From: Desulfobacter latus
Lineage (GTDB): Bacteria; Desulfobacterota; Desulfobacteria; Desulfobacterales; Desulfobacteraceae
Assembly (NCBI RefSeq): GCF_013389365.1
Contig: NZ_JACADJ010000011.1
Coordinates: 1-64,000, forward strand
Length of the DNA stretch: 64,000 bases
Reading direction: 5' to 3'
Shown here: positions 35,061 through 43,366 of the stretch, one piece after another
Position numbering within the stretch: position 1 is the first letter of the stretch
Layout: every line of letters starts with the position of its first letter
Made by a program: the position numbers and the translations under genes
Notes under the pieces: generated by a model
What the model saw: only the letters and a program-made list of their open reading frames with translations
Told to the model about the DNA's origin: nothing
Databases searched by the model: none

Positions 35061-35183
35061 ATGCATACAAAACGAATGATGCCTGAATTTGTGTGTGACG
35101 CCGTTAACCTGGAGGGTTTGAATTTCACTATTCCTGAAATTCAAACCCTGCTTGACGGGATAAGGCCCATGGTTATTTATTGA
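35061..35183 (+). pseudogene. Fragment of a Fic-family gene
   Basis: 40 codons, MHTKRMMPEFVCDAVNLEGLNFTIPEIQTLLDGI then a short tail to TGA. The part from DAVNLEG to LLDGI resembles the N-terminal segment of Fic (AMP-transferase) proteins, where LEGxxxTxxEVxxLLxG precedes the Fic core. No HPFxxGNG motif follows. The reading frame also forms a perfect inverted repeat (GGGTTTGAATTTCA/TGAAATTCAAACCC, 35114-35148). It overlaps the end of the opposite gene by 11 bases. Probably debris of a toxin-like gene. Confidence 0.35.
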
Positions 35184-35685
35184 CCTTTTCCAGGTTGAAA
35201 GATCTGTAGATAATCATTTCACCGCTTCTTTTACCGGGATCAAGAAGCGTGGCTTCAATTTTTTTCAGCTGCTCTTTGGCCTGGGAATGATCCGGGACGA
35301 CATCAAGTCCCTGTCCGATGGTGTCTCCTGTGCAGGCATCTTTGATAATGGCGTCCCTGGCATCCGTAGATACGGCAAAGGGAACAATATGGTCATAGAC
35401 CAGTCTGGCACCGGCCAGAATTTCCCTTTCATAGGATCCGATAGATCCTGCCACACAGGTGATGGCCATAAAGGGGCGGTCTTCCACACTTACAATCAGA
35501 TCAATCACGGATGGATAGTCTTCACCCTTGAACTGCACGGTTAACGGGACATCCACAAGAATATCTGATTTGGCGTATCCTTTGGTCTCCACCAGGAATT
35601 TTTCAAAAATCTGGCGGCTGGCTTCAGCGCCGACATTATCTATCTCTTTGCCGGTAATATAGTCGGTAACTTGATCAAGTATCAT
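35173..35685 (-). CDS. Stand-alone HsdR N-terminal (PD-(D/E)XK) domain protein
   Basis: 170 residues matching the type I restriction enzyme R-subunit N-terminal domain (HSDR_N): ASRQIFEKFLVETKGYAKSD then VIDLIVSVEDRPFMAITCVAGSI, where Asp in VIDLIV could be the catalytic acid, but the usual E-x-K/D-x-K pair is replaced by ITC. No helicase part follows. Such small HSDR_N proteins are common in deltaproteobacteria outside restriction loci. It is 14 bases downstream of gpmI, possibly its operon tail. The role is unknown. Confidence 0.65.
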   Translation of the reverse strand: MILDQVTDYITGKEIDNVGAEASRQIFEKFLVETKGYAKSDILVDVPLTVQFKGEDYPSVIDLIVSVEDRPFMAITCVAGSIGSYEREILAGARLVYDHIVPFAVSTDARDAIIKDACTGDTIGQGLDVVPDHSQAKEQLKKIEATLLDPGKRSGEMIIYRSFNLEKVNK

Positions 35686-35698
35686 AATGTATACACTG

Positions 35699-37276
35699 TT
35701 AAATTAAGAAATTAGTATGCTTTGTTGACTTATTAAGGATCAGACATTGGCCTGTCATTTCCAATGGCTGCGCTATGCCGAGAACATTAAGTATGGTCGG
35801 TGCTATATCTCCAAGCTTGCCCTCCTGAAGCGTTATGGCAGGAGGTGGTTGGGCGGCAACAATAAACCTCACCGGATTTAAGGTATGGGCCGTATGGGGG
35901 GATCCGTCAGGGGCCAGCATCTGTTCGGAGTTGCCGTGGTCTGCCGTGATAAAAGCGGTGCCGCCGGTTTCCCAGATGGCTTCCACCACCTTTTTTACAC
36001 AGCGATCCACGGTTTCGCATGCCTTTACCGCCGCATCAAATATACCGGTATGACCTACCATGTCCATGTTGGCAAAATTAAGCACCACAAATTGAAACTT
36101 GCCTGAATGAATCTGCTCGCAGGTTTTGTCCGCCACTTTGTCTGCACTCATTTCAGGTTTTTGGTCATAGGTGTCCACGTCCCGGGGTGAGGGGATCAGT
36201 ATGCGCTCTTCCCCGGCAAAAACGGCCTCATCACCACCGTTGAAAAAATAGGTGACATGGGCGTACTTTTCAGTCTCTGCAATGCGAAGCTGTGAAATTT
36301 TATTTTCGCTTAGGATCTGCCCGAAAATTTTGTCCAGGTGTTGGGGAGCAAAGGCAACAGGCAGATCAAAGTGCTCGTCATACTGGGTCATGCACACAAA
36401 ATCGGAAAGTGTTGGATTTACGGTGCGTTTAAATCCGTCAAAATTTTTTTCCGTGAAGGCCCGGGTAATCTCCTTGGCTCGGTCGGCCCGGAAGTTGAAA
36501 AAAATGAGGCCGTCTCCTTGTTCAACGGTTCCTTCATTGCCCGGGCAAAAGCATATCGGTTTAATGAATTCATCGGTTTCTTCCCTGTCATAGGCGGCCT
36601 GGATGGCCTGGGCAGGGGTTTGATCCGAAGCATCAACGCCTTTGCCCTGGGTATACAGTTCATAGGCTTTTTGTACCCGTTCCCAGCGGGTGTCTCGGTC
36701 CATGGCCCAGAAGCGCCCGGTCATGGTCGCCACCTTGCCTGTGCCAAGATCCTGGATTTTTTCGTCAAGCTGTTTTAGAAAATTAATGCCTGATGTGGGA
36801 GAGGTGTCCCGGCCGTCCATGATGGGGTGAATATAAACTTTTTCAATACCCTGATCCTTTGCCGTTTTTATTAAAGCAAACAGGTGATTGATGTGGGAAT
36901 GGACCCCGCCATCGGAAAGCAGTCCCAAGAGATGAAGACTTTTGCCGGCCTGTTTCACCTTGTCCATGACTGCAACCAGCGCCGGGGTAGAAGAGAAACT
37001 ATTATCCCGGATCGCCGTGTTGATCCGGACAAAATCCTGGGCCACGATCCTGCCGGCCCCGATGTTCATATGTCCCACTTCGGAGTTGCCCATGGTACTG
37101 TCGGGAAGACCCACGGCCTCACCATGACATTTAAGGGTGGTACTGGGGAAGTCGGCTAGAAGTGTGTCCAGAAACGGTGTATCGGCCGCAGCCACGGCAT
37201 TACCCTTTTTTGATGCGTTGATGCCCCATCCGTCAAGTATCATCAAAATATTGACCGGTTGTTGTTCAGAACCCAT
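35699..37276 (-). CDS. gpmI: 2,3-bisphosphoglycerate-independent phosphoglycerate mutase
   Basis: 525 residues. It interconverts 3- and 2-phosphoglycerate in glycolysis/gluconeogenesis with two Mn ions and a phosphoserine. The alkaline-phosphatase-type opening ILMILDGWGIN, the phosphoserine loop STMGNSEVGHMNIGAGR and the metal motifs NFANMDMVGHTG and TADHGNSEQM are present. The ATG at 37276 follows GGAGG by 6 bases; an ATG two codons upstream is too close to it. The start overlaps rsfS, as in many deltaproteobacterial rplU-obg-nadD-rsfS-gpm clusters. Confidence 0.95.
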   Translation of the reverse strand: MGSEQQPVNILMILDGWGINASKKGNAVAAADTPFLDTLLADFPSTTLKCHGEAVGLPDSTMGNSEVGHMNIGAGRIVAQDFVRINTAIRDNSFSSTPALVAVMDKVKQAGKSLHLLGLLSDGGVHSHINHLFALIKTAKDQGIEKVYIHPIMDGRDTSPTSGINFLKQLDEKIQDLGTGKVATMTGRFWAMDRDTRWERVQKAYELYTQGKGVDASDQTPAQAIQAAYDREETDEFIKPICFCPGNEGTVEQGDGLIFFNFRADRAKEITRAFTEKNFDGFKRTVNPTLSDFVCMTQYDEHFDLPVAFAPQHLDKIFGQILSENKISQLRIAETEKYAHVTYFFNGGDEAVFAGEERILIPSPRDVDTYDQKPEMSADKVADKTCEQIHSGKFQFVVLNFANMDMVGHTGIFDAAVKACETVDRCVKKVVEAIWETGGTAFITADHGNSEQMLAPDGSPHTAHTLNPVRFIVAAQPPPAITLQEGKLGDIAPTILNVLGIAQPLEMTGQCLILNKSTKHTNFLI

Positions 37277-37658
37277 CGTCATCCTCCATATTTGTTACTG
37301 TCTGCGTATTAAATTCACTCAGATCAACCGGTTCGGCATCACTCCACAGCCCTTCAAGATCGTAAAACGCCTTGGCTTCCGATTCAAAAACATGGATGAT
37401 CAGGTGTCCGAAATCCAGAAGCGCCCACTGGCCTTCCTTAACGCCTTCTGTCCCTGTTGCCTGTATTTTTGCATCTTTAAGAGATTTTATAATATGTTCG
37501 GAAAGGGAGGTTACCTGCCTGTTTGATCCGGCCTCAACAATAACGATCATGTCTGTGTAGGAGGTGAGTTCACTGACCATCAGTGCGGCCACGTTTTTGG
37601 GTTTGCGGTCAAATATGGGAGCAAGATAGGGGGTATATTCCGCTTCAAGGGCGATCAT
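37266..37658 (-). CDS. rsfS: Ribosome silencing factor
   Basis: 130 residues of the RsfS/Iojap family. It binds ribosomal protein uL14 and blocks subunit joining when nutrients are low. Seen: KNVAALMVSELTSYTDMIVIVEA, and GVKEGQWALLDFGHLIIHVFES, which holds the typical WxxLDFGDxxVHxF core. It overlaps nadD upstream (ATGA) and gpmI downstream by 11 bases. The tail is longer and acidic (MEDDDGF). Confidence 0.93.
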   Translation of the reverse strand: MIALEAEYTPYLAPIFDRKPKNVAALMVSELTSYTDMIVIVEAGSNRQVTSLSEHIIKSLKDAKIQATGTEGVKEGQWALLDFGHLIIHVFESEAKAFYDLEGLWSDAEPVDLSEFNTQTVTNMEDDDGF

Positions 37659-38299
37659 TTATATAAATCCTTTGTTCTGATAAAAGTCTCGACATCTTCA
37701 GGTACAAGTCCTGAGATGGATTTGCCGGATTTGATTCGGTTCCGTATCTGTGTCGATGAAATATCAATCCTTGGAACATTGCAGATGCGGATGGGAAAAA
37801 GCCGGTCATGGACAAAAATATTATCGTTCATAAGCTTGTAGCCTTTTGAAACGTGTTCGTCAATAAAGGATGCAAAAGGTGCCATACCGTTTTTTTCACC
37901 GCGCTGCATCACGATCACGGGCAGGGCCCCAAAAATATGATGGGCCTGTTTCCAAGAGGGCGTATCAAAAAACGCATCAGAGCCTAAAAGCAAATGAAAC
38001 CGGGTGTGGCTGCCTAAGATGGTTTTGAATTGGGATATGGTATCAATGGTAAATGACGGACCTTTGCGCTGCAGTTCAATGTCGGATACCTGAAATCCAT
38101 CTATATTTTTTACGGCGCGTTTTACCATGGTAAGCCGGTCCCGGGCGGAGGCCAGGTTCAGGTTCGGTTTGTGGGGGGGCAGGGCTGACGGGTAAAGGAT
38201 GATTGTGTCAAGGGCGTAGTATGCCTTAACATATTGAATAATGCCTAAATGACCGTTGTGAATCGGATTGAATGTGCCGCCGAAAAGTCCTGCATTCAT
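37655..38299 (-). CDS. nadD: Nicotinate-nucleotide adenylyltransferase
   Basis: 214 residues. It makes deamido-NAD from nicotinate mononucleotide and ATP. The nucleotidyltransferase signature GGTFNPIHNGHLG (residues 7-19) and the C-terminal ISSTQIRNRIKSGKSISGLVP are intact. It lies between obgE and rsfS, overlapping the latter by 4 bases. Confidence 0.95.
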   Translation of the reverse strand: MNAGLFGGTFNPIHNGHLGIIQYVKAYYALDTIILYPSALPPHKPNLNLASARDRLTMVKRAVKNIDGFQVSDIELQRKGPSFTIDTISQFKTILGSHTRFHLLLGSDAFFDTPSWKQAHHIFGALPVIVMQRGEKNGMAPFASFIDEHVSKGYKLMNDNIFVHDRLFPIRICNVPRIDISSTQIRNRIKSGKSISGLVPEDVETFIRTKDLYK

Positions 38300-38330
38300 T
38301 TTGGCTGTGTCCGTTAAACGTTGCCCGGCA

Positions 38331-39344
38331 CTATTCCTTGTCTTCAGGGGCTGCCGCGTGAAGCAATTGCGCCAGGTGGTTGATCAGAGGCTTCACGCCT
38401 TTGCCCGTGGCTGCGGAAATGGTAAAAACAGTCTGATCAGGCAACGCGTTTTTAAAGGCTTCAACCCGGTTTGTTGTGCCCGTAAGATCAATTTTGTTGA
38501 GTACCACAACCTGGGTTTTGTTTGCCAGGGTATCGCTGTGCATTGACAGTTCATTGTTTATAAGCTGAAACTGTGCCAACGGATTTTCCGGATCAATGCC
38601 GCCGCAATCAATAAGATGCACCAGAATGCCGGTACGTTCAATATGTTTAAGAAATTTTATCCCAAGTCCCACCCCCTCATGGGCACCTTCGATCAGTCCG
38701 GGAATGTCGGCCACGGCAAAAGGTTCGCCAAAGGGCGCGGCCACCATGCCGATGGTAGGGGTCAGTGTGGTAAAGGGATAGTCTGCAATTTTAGGGCGGG
38801 CCGCAGACATGGCCGAAATCAGAGTGGACTTGCCTGCATTGGGCAACCCCACAAGCCCCACATCCGCCATGAGCTTGAGTTCCAGGCGAAGCTTCATCTC
38901 AACGCCCGGGATTCCGGGCTGGGCAAATCTGGGCACCCTGTTGGTGGATGTGGCAAAGCGTTTGTTGCCTCGTCCGCCTTTGCCGCCCTGGGCTATGATT
39001 ATTTCTTTGTCGGGATCGGTGAGGTCTGCAAGAACCTGTGAGGTCTGGACATCAAAGACAATGGTACCCGGTGGAAGTGATAGATAACAATGGCTGCCGT
39101 TTTTGCCATGCTTCTGCCGACCGAGGCCGGGAGATCCGTTCTTTGCACTTAAGCGTTTCCGACGGCGATATTCATACAGGGTCCGTTTTGAAGGATCCAC
39201 CCGCAGGATGACATCCCCCCCATCGCCGCCGTCTCCGCCGTCAGGCCCGCCTTTTTCAATAAAACGCTCACGCCGGAAACTGACGCATCCTGCACCGCCG
39301 CTTCCGGACCTGATCGTAACAATGGCCTCATCAACAAATTTCAC
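38331..39344 (-). CDS. obgE: GTPase Obg/CgtA
   Basis: 337 residues. It acts in ribosome assembly and stress control. The Gly-rich Obg fold (1-158: [26 protein letters not shown]) is followed by a G domain with G1 [10 protein letters not shown]3 DIPG and G4 NKID. The optional C-terminal OCT domain is absent, as in many Gram-negatives. It overlaps rpmA by 4 bases (ATGA). Confidence 0.96.
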   Translation of the reverse strand: MKFVDEAIVTIRSGSGGAGCVSFRRERFIEKGGPDGGDGGDGGDVILRVDPSKRTLYEYRRRKRLSAKNGSPGLGRQKHGKNGSHCYLSLPPGTIVFDVQTSQVLADLTDPDKEIIIAQGGKGGRGNKRFATSTNRVPRFAQPGIPGVEMKLRLELKLMADVGLVGLPNAGKSTLISAMSAARPKIADYPFTTLTPTIGMVAAPFGEPFAVADIPGLIEGAHEGVGLGIKFLKHIERTGILVHLIDCGGIDPENPLAQFQLINNELSMHSDTLANKTQVVVLNKIDLTGTTNRVEAFKNALPDQTVFTISAATGKGVKPLINHLAQLLHAAAPEDKE

Positions 39345-39595
39345 GCGTCATAAACACTGACTTTTTTTCTGTCACGACCTTTTCTTTCAAAGGTCACGAC
39401 ACCGTCCATCTTGGCAAAAATGGTAAAGTCTTTGCCCATACCGACATTGTTGCCGGGATGAATTTTGGTGCCGCACTGTCTGATAATGATATTCCCGGCG
39501 GTGACCTGTTCTCCGCCGAATTTTTTCACGCCCCGCCGCTGGGCGTTTGAATCACGACCGTTTTTTGAACTGCCTGCTGCTTTTTTATGTGACAT
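39341..39595 (-). CDS. rpmA: 50S ribosomal protein L27
   Basis: 84 residues. [21 protein letters not shown] is the canonical start; the N-terminal tail reaches the peptidyl transferase centre. There is no cleavable leader as in Firmicutes. It sits between rplU and obgE, the usual order. Confidence 0.97.
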   Translation of the reverse strand: MSHKKAAGSSKNGRDSNAQRRGVKKFGGEQVTAGNIIIRQCGTKIHPGNNVGMGKDFTIFAKMDGVVTFERKGRDRKKVSVYDA

Positions 39596-39664
39596 GTCTC
39601 ACTCTCTTTCATTCACACGTTACAAATTTAACATACCTTCAGAATAAACGATAAGGACAATCAA

Positions 39665-39976
39665 TTAAGCTGAAATGGAATTGATTTTGATTTCAGTGTA
39701 GTGCTGTCTGTGGCCTCTCATTTTCCGGTAGCCTTTGCGCCGTTTGTATTTGAATACAAGCTGTTTTTTGCTCCGGCCCTGTTCCACGATAAACGCTTTG
39801 ACACTTGCATTCTCGACTTGGGGCGCGCCTAACGTTACGGTCTCACCATCGGAATATAAAAGGACATCATTAAATTCAATTTCCGATCCTTCGCTACCCT
39901 CAAGCTTTTCAACTTTTAAAACCTGATCTTCATGGATCTTGTATTGTTTGCCCCCGGTTCTGATCACTGCATACAT
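39665..39976 (-). CDS. rplU: 50S ribosomal protein L21
   Basis: 103 residues. MYAVIRTGGKQYKIHEDQVL and the end KYKRRKGYRKMRGHRQHYTEIKI fit L21. AAGGAGA lies before the ATG. First gene of the rplU-rpmA-obgE-nadD-rsfS-gpmI series; the promoter should lie in 39977-40078, where I see no clear boxes. Confidence 0.97.
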   Translation of the reverse strand: MYAVIRTGGKQYKIHEDQVLKVEKLEGSEGSEIEFNDVLLYSDGETVTLGAPQVENASVKAFIVEQGRSKKQLVFKYKRRKGYRKMRGHRQHYTEIKINSISA

Positions 39977-40078
39977 GGGTTTATCTCCTTACAAATCTGA
40001 CATCATATATCGGGTACTTAAAAAAACTCTGCATGCTATAACTATTTGCCTGTATTGTCAATAATTTTATATCTTTTG

Positions 40079-40429
40079 CTACGCCTTTTTAACAACAGAG
40101 CATTTAAGATACATGGCACCAAATCCTGGGATCTTACAGGAAATATCATGGCCATTTACCGGGTCATTGAGGAGTTTGATATTTTTAACTTTGGTGCCCA
40201 ATTTCATTGTATCCTTTCCTGCCTTAAGATCTTTGACGGTGGTCACCGTATCGCCATCCTGCAACGGATTGCCATTGACATCAAGGAATCGTGATACATC
40301 TGCCGAGGGGGTATCCGGCGCCTGATCCGGGGTCCATTCATGAGTACATTCAGGGCATATCCACAACATGCCATCTGGATAGGCATAAGGTGAATTACAT
40401 TTGGGGCATACATTTTCTTCAACTGACAT
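40079..40429 (-). CDS. yjdM: PhnA/YjdM-type zinc-ribbon protein
   Basis: 116 residues. A zinc ribbon CPKCNSPYAYPDGMLWICPEC (Cys8, 11, 26, 29) is followed by the PhnA domain (FLDVNGNPLQDGDTVTTVKD, then GTKVKNIKL and the end FGAMYLKCSVVKK). The family is named for alkylphosphonate uptake, but the true role is unclear. No phn genes are nearby. AGGAATT precedes the ATG. Confidence 0.9.
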   Translation of the reverse strand: MSVEENVCPKCNSPYAYPDGMLWICPECTHEWTPDQAPDTPSADVSRFLDVNGNPLQDGDTVTTVKDLKAGKDTMKLGTKVKNIKLLNDPVNGHDISCKIPGFGAMYLKCSVVKKA

Positions 40430-40584
40430 AGCAAAATTCCTGGTAATTAGTATTCATTGAATTTTTATTTTAGGGTCATGTAGATATTATTGTTTCCATG
40501 GCCTTTGGTGCTTGAATTGGCAGCCCTTAATGGTATTTAATCAATAAACGATAATGTTGATAAAATACTAAAAAGGTGCCGACA

Positions 40585-40861
40585 ATGATTGAAGATACAT
40601 TTAATGATAACTTTTCTCAAGAGTTGTATAGGCTTTGTTTTAAAAAAAACGTGAGAAAAATTGGCATCCTTCATATGATCCCAAAAGTACTTTACACTTT
40701 TTGAATGGAGGTTCCCGAAAAATGGGGGTCGGCATCTGGAAAGTGCAAAGCGGGAAATGAAGGATGCCGGAGTTGATTTTGATGTCTGAATTTTGGGCCA
40801 CCTTTCGTTTTCAGATGAGGTTGGGGTCTTGAATTGTAAATTTTTCTTGATTAAAAAGTAA
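40585..40861 (+). other. 600-base gap with a possible decayed reading frame
   Basis: The gap 40430-41029 holds no intact gene. A 39-codon frame starts at 40585 (MIEDTFNDNFSQELYRL). From 40679 another frame reads SQKYFTLFEWRFPKNGGRHL and ends AKREMKDAGVDFDV before a TGA at 40787. Past that stop the same frame goes on as ILGHLSFSDEVGVLNCKF. This looks like a small gene broken by a frameshift and a nonsense codon, but I recognise no family. The rest is AT-rich and should hold the promoter of the lipoprotein at 41030. Confidence 0.25.
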
Positions 40862-41029
40862 TAATTGAAGGCCTAACCTCTTTTTTCTGCAATTCTCTAT
40901 TTTTGAGATAATCCAAATATACAGCTTTCCCCACCGCAAAAGAATATTGGAAAATTTGGGCTCAAATGATAAGAAGGTTATTCATCCATTGCCTTAATAT
41001 AATAGGGGAAAATCTTTCAGGAGGAAAAT

Positions 41030-43306
41030 ATGAGCCGCTTATTGCCCTTTTTTTTGATTCTTTTTCTTGTCCTTGGAGGCTGCGCTTCCGACCAGCAAAA
41101 AGCCGAGACCTTTATCCGGGAAGGAAAAGCGTATTTTGAAAAGCAGGAATATGCCAAGGCTGAGATTCAGCTGAAAAATGCAATCAAGCTGGAACCGGAA
41201 TCCACAGAGGCACACCACCTCCTGGCCCAAGCCTATCTGCAGCAGAAAAACACCCAGAAAGCCTTTACCACATTTTTGCGACTGGAGCAGCTGGAACCGG
41301 ATAATCTTGAAACCAAACGCCGGCTGGCCTCGTTTTATGTTCTGGCCCAAAAATGGCTTGAGGCGGAAAAAAAAGTGGAACAGGTCCTTGCTGTGGACCC
41401 GGATAACATCCAGGGGCTTTATCTGAAAGCCGGAATTCTGGGCAGCAAAAAAGAGGGACTTGATACCCTGGAACCCATCTATGACCGGATTCTTGCGCTG
41501 GATGCCAACCAGATTAAAGCCATGCTGGTCCTTGGACGCATCTACCAGACCCAGGGGAAGTTCGACAAGGCTGAATCCATCTTGAAAAGCGCTGTTCAAA
41601 CGGCCCCGGATGACCTGACGGTTAACCAGGCATTATTCATGTATTACCTTGGCCACAAATTTGATGACAAAGCCCGGGCTGTTCTGGAAGCCTTGGTTCG
41701 GCGCAAACCGGAAGACGTTCAACCCAGGATCATGCTGGCCACCTTCCATGCCGGGCGTAATGAAAACAGCCTGGCCGAAGCGTCCTTTTTAAAGGCTGTT
41801 GAACTGGCTCCGGACAATCCGCTGCCCCATATGCTCATTGCCCGGTTCTACAATGCCAATGAACAGTTTGACAAGGCAGAACGTTTTATCAAAAAAGCCC
41901 TGGCCATCCATCCGGACGATGCCGGTTTAAAAACTGTGTATGCGGATTTTTATTTTCATAACAAGGCGTATAAAAAAGCTGAAGAAATCGTCGATGAGGT
42001 ATTATCGGTACGCCCCGACTTTCCCCAGGCCAAGGTCCTCAAAGGAAAACTGCTGATATTGCGGAAAGAACTGGATCAGGCCGGGCAGATTTTCCTCTCT
42101 CTATTAGAAGAGGAGCCTGAATCCGCCCAGTACAATTTTCTAATGGGATCTGTCCTGCTGGAAAGCGGAAAACCAGACCAGGCCATGGGTTATCTTGCCA
42201 AAACCCTGGAAAAGGACCCTCGTCACCTCAAGGCCAGGATCACAATGGCAGATATCTATTTCAAACAGGCCGATTATTTTCTGGCCGAGTCTGAAACCAG
42301 CAAGGCATTAAACTTAAGTCCTAAAAACTATAACGCCCTTTTACTTCAGGGAAATATTTACGCTGCCCGGCAGGAACTAAAAAAAGCCCGGGCTGTTTAT
42401 GAGGCGTTGATCCAGAGCCACCCTGAAAATCCGGCGGCCCTGTTCCGGCTGGGCAATCTTTATATAATGGATAAAAAACCGGACAAGGCCCTGGAAGTCT
42501 ATGACAAGGCTTTGGCCCTCAACCCGAACCTCATGGATGTCTTTATCAACCTCATCCGGCTATACAGTGCCAAAAAAGAATACCAGGTCGCCCTTGACAG
42601 GTGCGACGCCCATCTGGCGTCCATGGAAAACGCCTCTCCCATTGTGGTCTCCATTATCCAAGAACTCAGGGGAAATCTTTACATGGCCCTTGGAGAGACG
42701 GAGGCCGCAAAAAAAGCCTTTGAGCTGTCCATTGAGAATAATCCCAAATTTATTCAGCCCTATCTTTCCCTGGCCAAAATTTTTCGTTCTCAAAAAAATA
42801 ATGACAAAGAGCTGGAGATGTATCAAGATCTGCTGGTCGAGCGGCCGGACCAGGCCGGCCCCCATTACTATCTCGCGACCTTTTACGAAAAATATGGGGA
42901 AGACGATCTGGCAGAATCGCACTACCAGAAAGTCCTGGAACTTAACCCGGACCATATTCCAGCCATGAACAACCTGGCCTATTTTCTGGCCGAGCGGAAC
43001 AAGGAGATGAACAAGGCCCTGGATCTGGCCAGAAAGGCCAGGGAACTTGGCGGGGAAAATCCTGCCATCATGGATACCCTGGGCTGGATTTATTATAAAA
43101 AAGAACTCTATGATTCCGCCATTCAAGAGTTCTCCAACTGCATTGAAAAAGAGCCTGAAAACCCTATGTTTAACTACCATCTTGGCCTGGCTTGCAACAA
43201 GCAATGGGATTATATTAATGCTCAGAAATACCTGAAAAAGGCGCTTGAACTGGATAAGGATTTTAAAGGGGCGGATGAGGCCAGGAAGATCCTTGAACAG
43301 ATTTGA
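41030..43306 (+). CDS. Large TPR-repeat lipoprotein (PrsT/PEP-CTERM TPR type)
   Basis: 758 residues. Lipoprotein signal peptide with lipobox LVLGGC (Cys18), so lipid-anchored at the outer or inner membrane. About 20 TPR units fill the rest (AKAEIQLKNAIKLEPESTEA and many like it, usually with a PDN or PEN turn). This layout matches the PEP-CTERM/exopolysaccharide-associated TPR lipoproteins, which help export of polymers; no such genes are beside it here. CAGGAGGA precedes the ATG. Single gene with its own terminator. Confidence 0.8.
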   Translation: MSRLLPFFLILFLVLGGCASDQQKAETFIREGKAYFEKQEYAKAEIQLKNAIKLEPESTEAHHLLAQAYLQQKNTQKAFTTFLRLEQLEPDNLETKRRLASFYVLAQKWLEAEKKVEQVLAVDPDNIQGLYLKAGILGSKKEGLDTLEPIYDRILALDANQIKAMLVLGRIYQTQGKFDKAESILKSAVQTAPDDLTVNQALFMYYLGHKFDDKARAVLEALVRRKPEDVQPRIMLATFHAGRNENSLAEASFLKAVELAPDNPLPHMLIARFYNANEQFDKAERFIKKALAIHPDDAGLKTVYADFYFHNKAYKKAEEIVDEVLSVRPDFPQAKVLKGKLLILRKELDQAGQIFLSLLEEEPESAQYNFLMGSVLLESGKPDQAMGYLAKTLEKDPRHLKARITMADIYFKQADYFLAESETSKALNLSPKNYNALLLQGNIYAARQELKKARAVYEALIQSHPENPAALFRLGNLYIMDKKPDKALEVYDKALALNPNLMDVFINLIRLYSAKKEYQVALDRCDAHLASMENASPIVVSIIQELRGNLYMALGETEAAKKAFELSIENNPKFIQPYLSLAKIFRSQKNNDKELEMYQDLLVERPDQAGPHYYLATFYEKYGEDDLAESHYQKVLELNPDHIPAMNNLAYFLAERNKEMNKALDLARKARELGGENPAIMDTLGWIYYKKELYDSAIQEFSNCIEKEPENPMFNYHLGLACNKQWDYINAQKYLKKALELDKDFKGADEARKILEQI

Positions 43307-43344
43307 GGCGGTCTGGGTTTACGTTTGAGGACGCCGTTTTTTTT
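43306..43344 (+). terminator. Terminator of the TPR lipoprotein gene
   Basis: GGCGGTC pairs imperfectly with GGACGCC and is followed by eight T residues (43337-43344). The stem starts just after the stop codon. Confidence 0.6.
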
Positions 43345-43366
43345 AAAGAATCTGCACCTGGCTATT

